This document shows, one piece after another, positions 56,178-64,000 of a stretch of 64,000 nt of DNA. Both the position numbers and the translations under genes were made by a program. The DNA is from Methylotenera sp. (GTDB taxonomy: Bacteria > Pseudomonadota > Gammaproteobacteria > Burkholderiales > Methylophilaceae). The notes beneath the pieces were generated by a model that had not been told where the DNA came from, did no database searches, and saw only the letters and a list, made by a program, of their open reading frames with translations. Positions within the stretch are counted from its first letter, which is position 1. Each line of letters opens with the position of its first letter. The DNA lies in contig JAUYAL010000067.1 in the NCBI GenBank assembly GCA_030693535.1, forward strand, positions 29,711 through 93,710, in the 5' to 3' direction.

Positions 56178-58939
56178 GCGCCATCACCGTTCTTTAATGC
56201 CGCTTGCATATGCTCAAATTGAAGCAAACGTTCTGGTAAACGTAACAGCGGTTTCACGTCACAATAAACCAAATCAGCTTCATTGCTGACTGTCACGCTG
56301 GCGACACCTTGTTTAATTTCTTGTGCGATATTGGCTAAACTGATGTACCAATGCTCTAGCAAGGCATCCCAATTGGTAAAGTCATAAAATACTGAACTTT
56401 TAGTCACTTTTTCTAGAGCAGTCACTTTCGGCAACACGCCCTCTTCTGCGCTAAGGCCGACAAACTTAATCTCATCACTGCGGATTTTGGCAAAACTCAC
56501 CGCCACCACTTGCTCATATTTAAGCGCTAACACCACGTAAATCGGTAATTGCGGCTCGGTGATGCGATCTTCCGCCCAGCTTCCATTTGATACTATAGAA
56601 CTGGTTTTATAATCAATTACCACCAGCCCACCTTCGGTAAGCGTGTCAATGCGGTCTATGCTCAGATTGAGCTTTAAGCCTTCGATTTCCAGCTCAAATT
56701 TCTTCTCGCATGCTTCAACCACAAAATCTGCACGTTCCAACTCTAATTTCAGCCAAATTTGCATTAGCTGGCGAAGGCGATTTCTTTCAATCTGCAACAC
56801 TTGTGGCGGAATGTGGTAGCTTATTTCAGCGCTTAAAGCTTCTATGCCTTTTTCAATCGCGGCATTAATTTTTTCAATGAGCTGCACTTCAGACAAAGCT
56901 TTTAAGTTGCTTAAACTCAAACAATCCAGCCAAAACAGTTGTAATACTTTATGCAACAAACTGCCGCGTGATACCGTATCCAAACCATCGACAGGCGTTT
57001 CTAATTTAGCCGCACCAAGCCTATATTGATAAAATGCCCACGCAGGACATTTAGCTTGTGCCGCGAATAAACTCACGCCGCCTCGAACGTTTTCATCGGG
57101 CAAAACTACAGGCCCAATTAAGTCATCAAGCATTTCCAACTGCGCTGGCTGCGCAAGGCTTTCTGCAAGCGTTGTGATGCTGTTTGGCTGTTTGAATGTT
57201 GCATCATTATGCAACAACGGTGATGGACGCAGTTCGCGGTCATCTTCTTTCAAAGCGTATGAAAAAACAACTTCAGGCGCACAAGTCATCAAACGTTCTT
57301 GTACCAATGAAGCAAACTGGCTTTGCACTGCGGCGCTTGCATTCGGCGTGCCGCGTTTTCGCTGCAAATCTGCTGGCAGTAGCGGATTAAGTTTTACCGC
57401 TGGCGGCCAATGTTGATCATTCATATTCAACGCCCAAACCGCATCTAATTGCACAGCAGGTGTTTCTAACAGACCAAGAATTTGAATGTGAATATCACCT
57501 TTAGCTTCCACCTGAAACATGGTGGCGTTGCAAAGCTCAGTGATTTTTTGTACGGCCACGCTCACAGAGACATTGCCGAATATTGCATCTAAGCCACTTA
57601 ACTCTTTTAAACACTTGAAAAAAGCTTGCTGTGTTTGAAACTCGTGGCTAGAAAGTGAACGTGTTTTCGCCCAATTTAATTCATCCAGCAATTGCACAAA
57701 AGCCACTACCCAAGCTGAAAGCACCAGACGCTGCTTACCCTGCTGATTCTGAAACCTTAAGACTTGCGTTAAATTCTCAAGCAGCCCATTAAGTTGAATG
57801 CCATTTGATAGTAATTTACTGGCCTGCTTGATGAGCGCATCTAAGCTGTAACTTGCACTCATATTTCTGCGCAAATATGCATCCAGTTGCGCTCTAGCAT
57901 CCAGCTCGTTTTGGCCGCCCCAATACACATCTTGCAAAAGGGGCGTGACTTCATCAAAAATCAAGCTTGCTTTATTGGCAGCCAGCCGCAAAAGCTGCAG
58001 GGCACTATGCACGATTGCATATTCTGTAAGCGCTAAACCCAATGAAAAGTCATAACAACGCGGCGCTTCATATAGATTGGAATGCAAGGTTTCCGTATGA
58101 AAGGTATCATCCAGCAAATCAGCCAACTCGCGACGAATACTACCCAAGGCCGGGCTAATAATCGCCAATTGCGCTTTAGGGTTTTCTACCAGCTTTTGCT
58201 TTGCCCAAGCCACCGCTGCACGACATTCGCTATTCGCATCAATCGCAGCGTAATATTCTATAGCCAAGCTATTATTTGTATTAATCACATCCATATCGAC
58301 TAGCACGCCAAGCGCCCTAAGCGCATCAAACAAGCTTTGTTCTAATGGTGTAATGCGATCAAATCCAGCCAGTTTGATATGTGTTGGTAATGAAATTTCA
58401 TTTATTATTTGCAAATGATATTGTGTGATAAGTGCAATCTGCAGTGCGGTAAAGCGTGATTCTTCCATCGCATTTTGTTTTGCACATAAGTCTTGAAACG
58501 TATGTCGCCAGCGCAGAAACTGCCGGGTTTCTTGCGTAATGAATGGCTGGTTAATATCCGCTTCACTCAACTGCCAATTCAGCATTAAGTTGTTTGCTTC
58601 AATTGAAGACTTCGCCATGGCTCGAATATCAAATAAAGCACTTGCCTCATGCTTGGCAAGGCACATTTCTATTGCCTGCTCCCACAAATAAACTTCTGCA
58701 ACAGCACTTAATTTAAGTGCTGGCAATGCATCGCTAGGTAACAAATTCAATAAGGAAGCATTGCTGATTAAATCATCAATCCATTGCTGAAAAGTGCAAA
58801 TTTTGGCTGCCTGCCATTGGTGAATCCCACCTTCAAGCGCACGCTGCTGATGTTGCAACGACAAGCCACGCACAAGACGTGCTGTTGAACAAATGTTGAC
58901 TAAATGTGGTGTAATCGGCATAACTAGATTGTACCGCAT
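56174..58939 (-). CDS. AddB-like PD-(D/E)XK nuclease family DNA repair protein
   Basis: The 921-residue protein has a helicase-like but motif-poor N-terminal region and a C-terminal PD-(D/E)XK nuclease (SIDRIDTLTEGGLVVIDYKT, about 760-779). It resembles the group annotated as probable DNA repair protein that partners a UvrD-family helicase-nuclease. Only one Cys (AKCPAWAFYQY) is visible where AddB of Bacillus anchors a 4Fe-4S cluster, so I do not see the full cysteine set. ATG at 58939 lies just 12 bases after the tRNA-Ser 3' end; an ATG at 58921 is an alternative. Neither has a clear ribosome-binding site. Confidence 0.85.
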   Translation of the reverse strand: MRYNLVMPITPHLVNICSTARLVRGLSLQHQQRALEGGIHQWQAAKICTFQQWIDDLISNASLLNLLPSDALPALKLSAVAEVYLWEQAIEMCLAKHEASALFDIRAMAKSSIEANNLMLNWQLSEADINQPFITQETRQFLRWRHTFQDLCAKQNAMEESRFTALQIALITQYHLQIINEISLPTHIKLAGFDRITPLEQSLFDALRALGVLVDMDVINTNNSLAIEYYAAIDANSECRAAVAWAKQKLVENPKAQLAIISPALGSIRRELADLLDDTFHTETLHSNLYEAPRCYDFSLGLALTEYAIVHSALQLLRLAANKASLIFDEVTPLLQDVYWGGQNELDARAQLDAYLRRNMSASYSLDALIKQASKLLSNGIQLNGLLENLTQVLRFQNQQGKQRLVLSAWVVAFVQLLDELNWAKTRSLSSHEFQTQQAFFKCLKELSGLDAIFGNVSVSVAVQKITELCNATMFQVEAKGDIHIQILGLLETPAVQLDAVWALNMNDQHWPPAVKLNPLLPADLQRKRGTPNASAAVQSQFASLVQERLMTCAPEVVFSYALKEDDRELRPSPLLHNDATFKQPNSITTLAESLAQPAQLEMLDDLIGPVVLPDENVRGGVSLFAAQAKCPAWAFYQYRLGAAKLETPVDGLDTVSRGSLLHKVLQLFWLDCLSLSNLKALSEVQLIEKINAAIEKGIEALSAEISYHIPPQVLQIERNRLRQLMQIWLKLELERADFVVEACEKKFELEIEGLKLNLSIDRIDTLTEGGLVVIDYKTSSIVSNGSWAEDRITEPQLPIYVVLALKYEQVVAVSFAKIRSDEIKFVGLSAEEGVLPKVTALEKVTKSSVFYDFTNWDALLEHWYISLANIAQEIKQGVASVTVSNEADLVYCDVKPLLRLPERLLQFEHMQAALKNGDGA

Positions 58940-58951
58940 GGACTAACTTAA

Positions 58952-59041
58952 TGGCGGAGGAGGCGGGATTCGAACCCGCGACAGAGTTACCCCTGTGCCA
59001 CCTTTCCAGGGTGGTGCCTTCAACCGCTCAGCCACTCATCC
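58952..59041 (-). tRNA. tRNA-Ser (anticodon GGA)
   Basis: Read on the minus strand, the 90-base gene folds as a class II tRNA. The anticodon stem CCACC/GGTGG encloses loop CTGGAAA (anticodon GGA). There is a long variable arm (ACAG/CTGT), a T-arm GCGGG-TTCGAAT-CCCGC and an encoded CCA. The acceptor stem GGATGAG/CTCCTCC has one U4-C69 mismatch. It is followed 12 bases later by the AddB-like gene. Confidence 0.95.
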
Positions 59042-59174
59042 GTATATTTCAGAAAACTAAAAACATTAAAAGAGATATTTTATAATCGGATGCATTATAG
59101 TGCATATTATGTTACCTGTGGACCTCCCCCCAATTATTGAATGAAGTCACCAAGGAATTCTATCATTCAAAAAA

Positions 59175-59201
59175 AAGCCCTTAACGCAAGATTAAGGGCT
59201 T
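59175..59201 (-). terminator. Rho-independent terminator of the RTX adhesin gene
   Basis: AAGCCCTTAA (59192-59201 on the minus strand) pairs with TTAAGGGCTT (59175-59184), a 10-base-pair stem with a 7-base loop, and the minus strand continues into a run of T. It lies 17 bases after the adhesin stop. Confidence 0.9.
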
Positions 59202-59218
59202 CTAAAATATCAACTAGA

Positions 59219-62200
59219 TTAGTCAACCACTAAAGTACCGTTTCTAAGTAGGTTTTGTAACAAAGTAGTTTCGCTAGCACCTGAACCAGTTACAGCAAAT
59301 AAATCTACACCTGTTAAAATAATACGTTGATCTTCAGCGGCAGCAATATAGTTACCGCCTGTGAAGCCTCCAGTAGAGCTTACATTAATAGTGGTAGTAC
59401 CACCTGCTACCGTAAAGTTTAAATATTGCAATAAGTTACCAATATTAGGAGTGCCTCCTATCACAATTTCTGTTGAGGCCTCACCCACTAATAAATCACG
59501 CAGATCAAGTGAATCTGTTTTGCCTGCACTGTATACAAAATCAGTAACGGTATCAATTGCTGGTGTACCTAGGGCACCTTTATCAGCCAAGTTCCACTCA
59601 AAAATATCATTATTTGTACCGCCGGTAAGTGTGTCATTACCTTTACCTCCAATTAAACGGTCATCACCAGCCAAGCCACTTAAGTTATTGTCACCATCGT
59701 TACCTGTGATACGGTTGGCAGATGCATTACCTATTACATTGATATTAAAATTACCTTTGAGTAACACATTTTCAAAATCCGCTGCAATCGTGTAAGTGCC
59801 CGGGTTGTAAGTAGCCTCTATTTCGACAGTATCAGTACCCTGCCCTGCCAGCTCAGTCATTGTGTCCAATGCGCTATCTATGCGATAAATATCATCGCCT
59901 AAGCCACCAACCATAGTATCGTTACCTATTCCGCCAATTAGTATGTCATTGCCATCACCGCCGTTTAGCGTATCGTTCCCATCTCCACCATCTAAGAAGT
60001 CGGCGCTACCAAAACCGTTGAGAATGTCGTCACCACCAAAGCCTTGAATATAATCACGGCCGGCATCACCAGTTAAGGTATTGGTATTACCATCACCATC
60101 TAATACAGAACCAGTACGTAACTCATATTGTTGATTCACACTGGTTTCTACAATATCTTGAATACGCGTATCAGTTAGTGTTGGTACATTAGCAGCTGAA
60201 AAGAACGCTATGCTGTCTAGTGAAAATGGTATAAATGTTGAGCTACTAGATAATTTAAATTCGAATTGTAAATTAGCATTGCCACCTTGCTCCCAATACA
60301 ACAACTCGATAGAGGTAAGTCCAGAAATTAAATCGCTAACCTCAACATTATTAAAAGTGCGGGTAGTGGGTGGTTGATTACCATCAAACTCTAACAACGT
60401 TTCTCCACCAATTTTAAGTCTAAAACCATCATCAGCTGTTACTCTAAAGTCATAATTACCACGCTCTAAATATACAAAACCGGTCATGCGAATAATGGCA
60501 TCGGTTGTTCTACCCAAGCCAGTATTCACACCAACCACGCCACCTGCAGTAGGTGCGCCTGTTTGCACGATCGCTGTAGAAGAATCTTGGTCCAAGAAAT
60601 TACCTAACGCTCTAGTTGTACTATTGACTACATTATCTTGCGGTAATAATGCATTGCCCGCAGCTTGTCCTACGTTACCACCCAAATTACCTGAAACAAC
60701 AGGTGTAGTACCGTAATTTAATGTACGCACTTGAAATCTAACATCTGCCGCATCTAATGCACCAGCGATTGCAGTACCCACCACATTATTAGGCCCACCC
60801 ATTAACGCATTTCGACCATTAATAATTAACTCAATATCTTCTACAGATTCTAGATTAGCAATTGTTCCTAATGAAGTCGCCGTACCATCGTCCGCATGCA
60901 CTCGATTGCCAGCAACAACCGTATCGTTATAGCCATAATACTCACCAACCAAACCATCTGTGGAAATTGCCACTGGCTGTGGTGTAATAGCAGTGAGGTC
61001 CAATGTACCAATTACAGCTACCGTAATGGTTGCTGTGTCGAAGCCTCCATTTCCATCCGTAATTTTATAAGTAAAGACATCATTAGCAACTTGGTTATTA
61101 ATTAAGTTTTGCGTTTGAATACGACTGTTATCTAAAGTGTAGGTATAGCTACCATTGGCGTTAATAAGAAGTGTGCCATAAATACCACTCACCATAAGTG
61201 GTGAGCCTAATGTAACGGCACCAGCCACCGCTCCTGTACCAGCCACCGCACCGGTAATGCTTAGCGTATCATTATTAGGATCCGCATCGGCAAGATTGCC
61301 TGAGCCGCCTAATATCGCATTACCAGCTAGCACTGTATTGGATGGACTATCTTCTTGCAATGTACTGACCGGAGTGTCATTAATCGCATCAGGTGCATTA
61401 TTAACATCAGTAATTGTACCTGTTCCGACTGACGTAGCATTTGATGTGACACCAGCCGTACGTGTTGCTGTTAATGTGAAGGTTTCGCTAACTTCATTTA
61501 ACAAGTCAGCAGTAACAGGCGTACGCACTAATACATAAGTGGCATTGGCTGGAATGGTTGCTGTAGTCGCATTCACCCATGTTGCACCATTATCAGTTGA
61601 TATTTGAATATTAGTAACGCCCGCGGCACCATAATCTACACCGCCACCCGTTGCAGTGCCGTTAGTAAGTGCGAGGCTAAATGTTGTAGCAACTGAAGAA
61701 GGATTACTCATTGAAACAATAAAGTTTGCAAAACCAGCAGCTTGATCAGACACTGTTGTATTTGAAACTGTGAAGCTAGGCGTATCGTTATCTGTACCGC
61801 CAGCGCCAGCGCCATCATCACGAATAGAACCAATGCCAATGCCATCCAATATAGTTGCATTTGTTGGTGCACTTAAATTCACTCTAAAGGTTTCAGTGCC
61901 CTCATATATATTGTCGTTAATAATAGGTACAGTAATAGTTTGCGTTGTGCTGCCAGGTGCAAAAGTTAAAGTGCCAGAACCTGAAGTAAAATCAACCCCT
62001 GACAAAGCCGTTTGGTTGACCATGCCATAATTCACACTGACAGTCTGCCCGCTTGCTGCACTCAGTGTTACAGTAAAGGTCATCGTAGCGGCTGCTTCAT
62101 TGACGGTGACGTCATTGATGCTCAGTGTAGGCGTGGCGTCATTATCGGTAATCGTACCAGTCCCAGTAACCCCGCCAACATTCAAGATTAACGTTTCATT

Positions 62201-64000
62201 GATTTCATCTAAGGTATCGTTAGTAGTAGCATATCGAATGGTAAAGCCTGTGACAGTTGCCGATACAGTCAATACATTTCCCACCAGAGTCACAGTACCT
62301 CCACCGGTAATGCCAGTAATTGTAGGTACTCCATAATCAGTTCCAGAAGCTGTACCGCCAAGGACATTAACGTTATAAACCGAAGCTACGCCGGTAGGTA
62401 GAGTCACTGCAAAATCTAGATTGCCGCCTTCTGTGATAGTCGGGCTACTTACAGTGGTAATATTTCTTTCAGTAATCGTAGCTGTACCCACAGCAGAAGC
62501 GTTAGCAGTAAAGCCTGCCGTTACATTAGCAGTTAAACTAAAGTCTTCGTTAGCTTCATTAGTTGGGCCGTTTTCTAAAATTGGTGTGCGTACTAAAATA
62601 CTGGTAGTGCCGGCCGCAAAGGTAGCGGAAGCCACATTTGCAGACCAAGTAACTCCGCCATTAGTTGAAATTTGTGTAGCATTAGTAAAATCTGTACCTA
62701 GTATTGCAGCAAATGCGCTTGGGCCTGCATTTGTTCCAGCCAGTGCAAGGTTCACCGTAACAGGCGTGCTACTTGCAGCAGACAAAGTCATGTTAAATAC
62801 CGCAAAGCTACCTGCAACCTCAGATGTAATGACATTACTAATTGCAAGTGTAGGCGATACATCATCATCAACAATCGTGCCAACACCAATTTGACCACCA
62901 ACAGTTAGATTATATGTTTCACTTACACCCTCATCTATCGTATCTAAAACAGTAGGCACTGTCACAGTAAAACTAGTCACACCCGCTGGTACTGTTAATA
63001 TGCCTCCACTTAAAGTCACGCCATCACTGAAAGTTGTCCCTGCGTTGTAATCTGCACCAGAAGTAGCTGTGCCTCCGCTTAAGCTATAAGCAAATGTAGT
63101 AGATACGCTAGAAGCATTACTTAATGTCACTGTGTGAACTAATGACGTTCCTTCAAATTGTGATTCTGCTGAGACAGAAGCAATCGTTGGTGCAGCATCA
63201 TCATCTAGAATCGTACCCACACCTAAATTGTCGTTAATTGTGGCATTGGTTGGCGTTACTAAATTAACGTAGAAAGTCTCATTTGGCTCATCGGTAGAAT
63301 CGTTAATAATTGGTACAGTAATTGTTTGGGAAATCTCGCCAGGTAGAAAAGTTATAGTGCCTGTGCTGTTTGTATAATCGCTACCCGCTGTGGCGGTACC
63401 ATTACTAGTGTTATAACCCACAGTGACTGTCTGGCCAGAAACTGCAGATAAAGTCACAGTAAATGTAGCGAACCCTCCAGCAATATTTTCAACAACTGTT
63501 ACATCACCAATGCTAAGTGTTGGTGATGGGTCGTTATCTGTAATTGTTGTTGTGACGCTATTATTTGTTGCACTTATAGCCAATGCTTCAAAATTTCCAC
63601 CTGAAACAGAATTTATGCTCACAGTGAAGTTTTCCAAAGGCTCATCCAATCCATCAGCAAGAGAAGCAATATTAAAATTGGCGCTACTGCTGCCTGCAAG
63701 GATAGTCACTGTAGCCACTCCAGTAAAATCTGCGCCATTTGTAGCGGTGCCACTATAGGTGAGGTTGACTGTTACATTGCTCGATTGCGCTGGGCTGGTT
63801 AACAAGACGGTATAAGTTCCGCTAGCTCCTTCAAGTACATTCGCACTTCCAGAGATGCTAACAGTAGTGGCATTGAGGGTGTCGGTTACGTTGGCAGTCG
63901 CGCTGCCAGTGCCAATCACTAGACTCTCAAAGTTGCCACCACCCACCGCGGTAATGTTGGCGGTCAGGCTGGAAGCATCCAGATAGACGTCCTCTCCGTT
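59219..64000 (-). CDS. Giant type I-secreted RTX adhesin with Calx-beta repeats and PA14 domain (partial, C-terminal 1593 residues)
   Basis: The frame is open to the right edge, so the N-terminus is missing. From N to C: about eight Calx-beta-like modules (61420-64000, recurring DYTNSTGTITFLPGE, TVPIINDSTDEPNETF and GTITDND types), a cadherin/VCBS-like module (61000-61420, with YTYTLDNSRIQ and DVFTYKITDGNGGFDTA), a PA14-type lectin module (60220-60960, GFVYLERGNYDFRVTADDG and LEFDGNQP), and RTX repeats (GGDGNDTLNGGDGNDILIGG, 59900-60070, and NNLSGLAGDDRLIGGKGND near 59670). The C-terminal 100 residues lack Cys and end hydrophobic (LLQNLLRNGTLVVD), as for type I secretion signals. It probably mediates surface or carbohydrate binding. 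No ABC exporter genes are in view. Confidence 0.93.
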   Translation of the reverse strand, partial: NGEDVYLDASSLTANITAVGGGNFESLVIGTGSATANVTDTLNATTVSISGSANVLEGASGTYTVLLTSPAQSSNVTVNLTYSGTATNGADFTGVATVTILAGSSSANFNIASLADGLDEPLENFTVSINSVSGGNFEALAISATNNSVTTTITDNDPSPTLSIGDVTVVENIAGGFATFTVTLSAVSGQTVTVGYNTSNGTATAGSDYTNSTGTITFLPGEISQTITVPIINDSTDEPNETFYVNLVTPTNATINDNLGVGTILDDDAAPTIASVSAESQFEGTSLVHTVTLSNASSVSTTFAYSLSGGTATSGADYNAGTTFSDGVTLSGGILTVPAGVTSFTVTVPTVLDTIDEGVSETYNLTVGGQIGVGTIVDDDVSPTLAISNVITSEVAGSFAVFNMTLSAASSTPVTVNLALAGTNAGPSAFAAILGTDFTNATQISTNGGVTWSANVASATFAAGTTSILVRTPILENGPTNEANEDFSLTANVTAGFTANASAVGTATITERNITTVSSPTITEGGNLDFAVTLPTGVASVYNVNVLGGTASGTDYGVPTITGITGGGTVTLVGNVLTVSATVTGFTIRYATTNDTLDEINETLILNVGGVTGTGTITDNDATPTLSINDVTVNEAAATMTFTVTLSAASGQTVSVNYGMVNQTALSGVDFTSGSGTLTFAPGSTTQTITVPIINDNIYEGTETFRVNLSAPTNATILDGIGIGSIRDDGAGAGGTDNDTPSFTVSNTTVSDQAAGFANFIVSMSNPSSVATTFSLALTNGTATGGGVDYGAAGVTNIQISTDNGATWVNATTATIPANATYVLVRTPVTADLLNEVSETFTLTATRTAGVTSNATSVGTGTITDVNNAPDAINDTPVSTLQEDSPSNTVLAGNAILGGSGNLADADPNNDTLSITGAVAGTGAVAGAVTLGSPLMVSGIYGTLLINANGSYTYTLDNSRIQTQNLINNQVANDVFTYKITDGNGGFDTATITVAVIGTLDLTAITPQPVAISTDGLVGEYYGYNDTVVAGNRVHADDGTATSLGTIANLESVEDIELIINGRNALMGGPNNVVGTAIAGALDAADVRFQVRTLNYGTTPVVSGNLGGNVGQAAGNALLPQDNVVNSTTRALGNFLDQDSSTAIVQTGAPTAGGVVGVNTGLGRTTDAIIRMTGFVYLERGNYDFRVTADDGFRLKIGGETLLEFDGNQPPTTRTFNNVEVSDLISGLTSIELLYWEQGGNANLQFEFKLSSSSTFIPFSLDSIAFFSAANVPTLTDTRIQDIVETSVNQQYELRTGSVLDGDGNTNTLTGDAGRDYIQGFGGDDILNGFGSADFLDGGDGNDTLNGGDGNDILIGGIGNDTMVGGLGDDIYRIDSALDTMTELAGQGTDTVEIEATYNPGTYTIAADFENVLLKGNFNINVIGNASANRITGNDGDNNLSGLAGDDRLIGGKGNDTLTGGTNNDIFEWNLADKGALGTPAIDTVTDFVYSAGKTDSLDLRDLLVGEASTEIVIGGTPNIGNLLQYLNFTVAGGTTTINVSSTGGFTGGNYIAAAEDQRIILTGVDLFAVTGSGASETTLLQNLLRNGTLVVD

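Noticed and set aside
52701..58939. Anti-phage defence system
   Set aside because: The helicase-nuclease pair is a housekeeping recombination enzyme by architecture and no defence genes accompany it.
59361..63758. Several plus-strand open frames of 70-157 codons opposite the adhesin gene
   Set aside because: They are antisense shadows of the repetitive Calx-beta coding sequence; they have low-complexity Val/Pro/Ser composition and no ribosome-binding sites.

Overview
The window is a dense, AT-rich bacterial chromosome segment with no rRNA operon, prophage, insertion sequence or CRISPR array that I could see. Gene content points to a betaproteobacterium, most likely a Nitrosomonadales/Methylophilaceae-type organism such as a Methylotenera relative. 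The clues are a pilG-pilH-pilI-pilJ-chpA twitching-chemosensory cluster, the yhdP / carbon-nitrogen hydrolase / tldD run, the proteobacterial AddB-like/AddA-like pair, GlnE and FlaG. The genus is inference; no marker gene settles it.

Layout. 1-5219 (minus): Pil-Chp chemosensory genes, with the chpA 5' part cut by the left edge. 5505-7338 (plus): a FIST-domain sensor and thiol peroxidase. 7408-11793 (minus): a MazG-like pyrophosphohydrolase, a THUMP RNA methyltransferase, and a spermidine-synthase-like gene coupled to an RNase II-family gene. 11927-12967 (plus): a CobW-family GTPase. 12988-15748 (minus): a FlaG-like protein and a membrane HD-GYP protein with an ethylene-receptor-like sensor. 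15976-19587 (minus): an HDAC-family deacetylase and a Pat-type lysine acetyltransferase. 19588-20121: a 534-base gap with two adjacent tandem repeats and a strong promoter. 20122-25823: a polyhydroxyalkanoate (PHA) locus, with an RHH-like protein, two small phasin-like proteins, phaE and phaC on plus, converging on phaA-phaB on minus. 25960-34059 (minus): a TonB-like protein, hrpA and glnE. 34156-38316 (plus): acs, prfC and ychJ. 38658-41193 (minus): an unknown gene and a YheS-type ABC-F gene. 41456-51939 (plus): yhdP, nit, tldD, a small lipoprotein-like ORF and mfd. 52024-59041 (minus): a YqaA/DedA protein, an AddA/AddB-like pair and tRNA-Ser(GGA). 59219-64000 (minus): the C-terminal 1593 residues of a giant Calx-beta/PA14/RTX adhesin, cut by the right edge.

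How the genes fit together. Acetyl-CoA economy is a recurring theme: PhaA and PhaB make (R)-3-hydroxybutyryl-CoA, class III PhaE-PhaC polymerises it, Acs makes acetyl-CoA, and the Pat/deacetylase pair could set Acs activity through its conserved lysine. Surface behaviour is the second theme: Pil-Chp signalling, FlaG, a c-di-GMP phosphodiesterase candidate and a secreted adhesin.

The parts most worth a second look are: the PHA locus control region (18 copies of a hexamer next to 13 copies of a heptamer, a palindrome recurring at the phaA promoter, and an inverted repeat between the -35 and -10); the RHH-like and phasin-like small proteins; the Lys/Ala/Pro-rich tail on PhaC; the ethylene-receptor-like HD-GYP protein; and a REP-like inverted repeat inserted in frame in hrpA.
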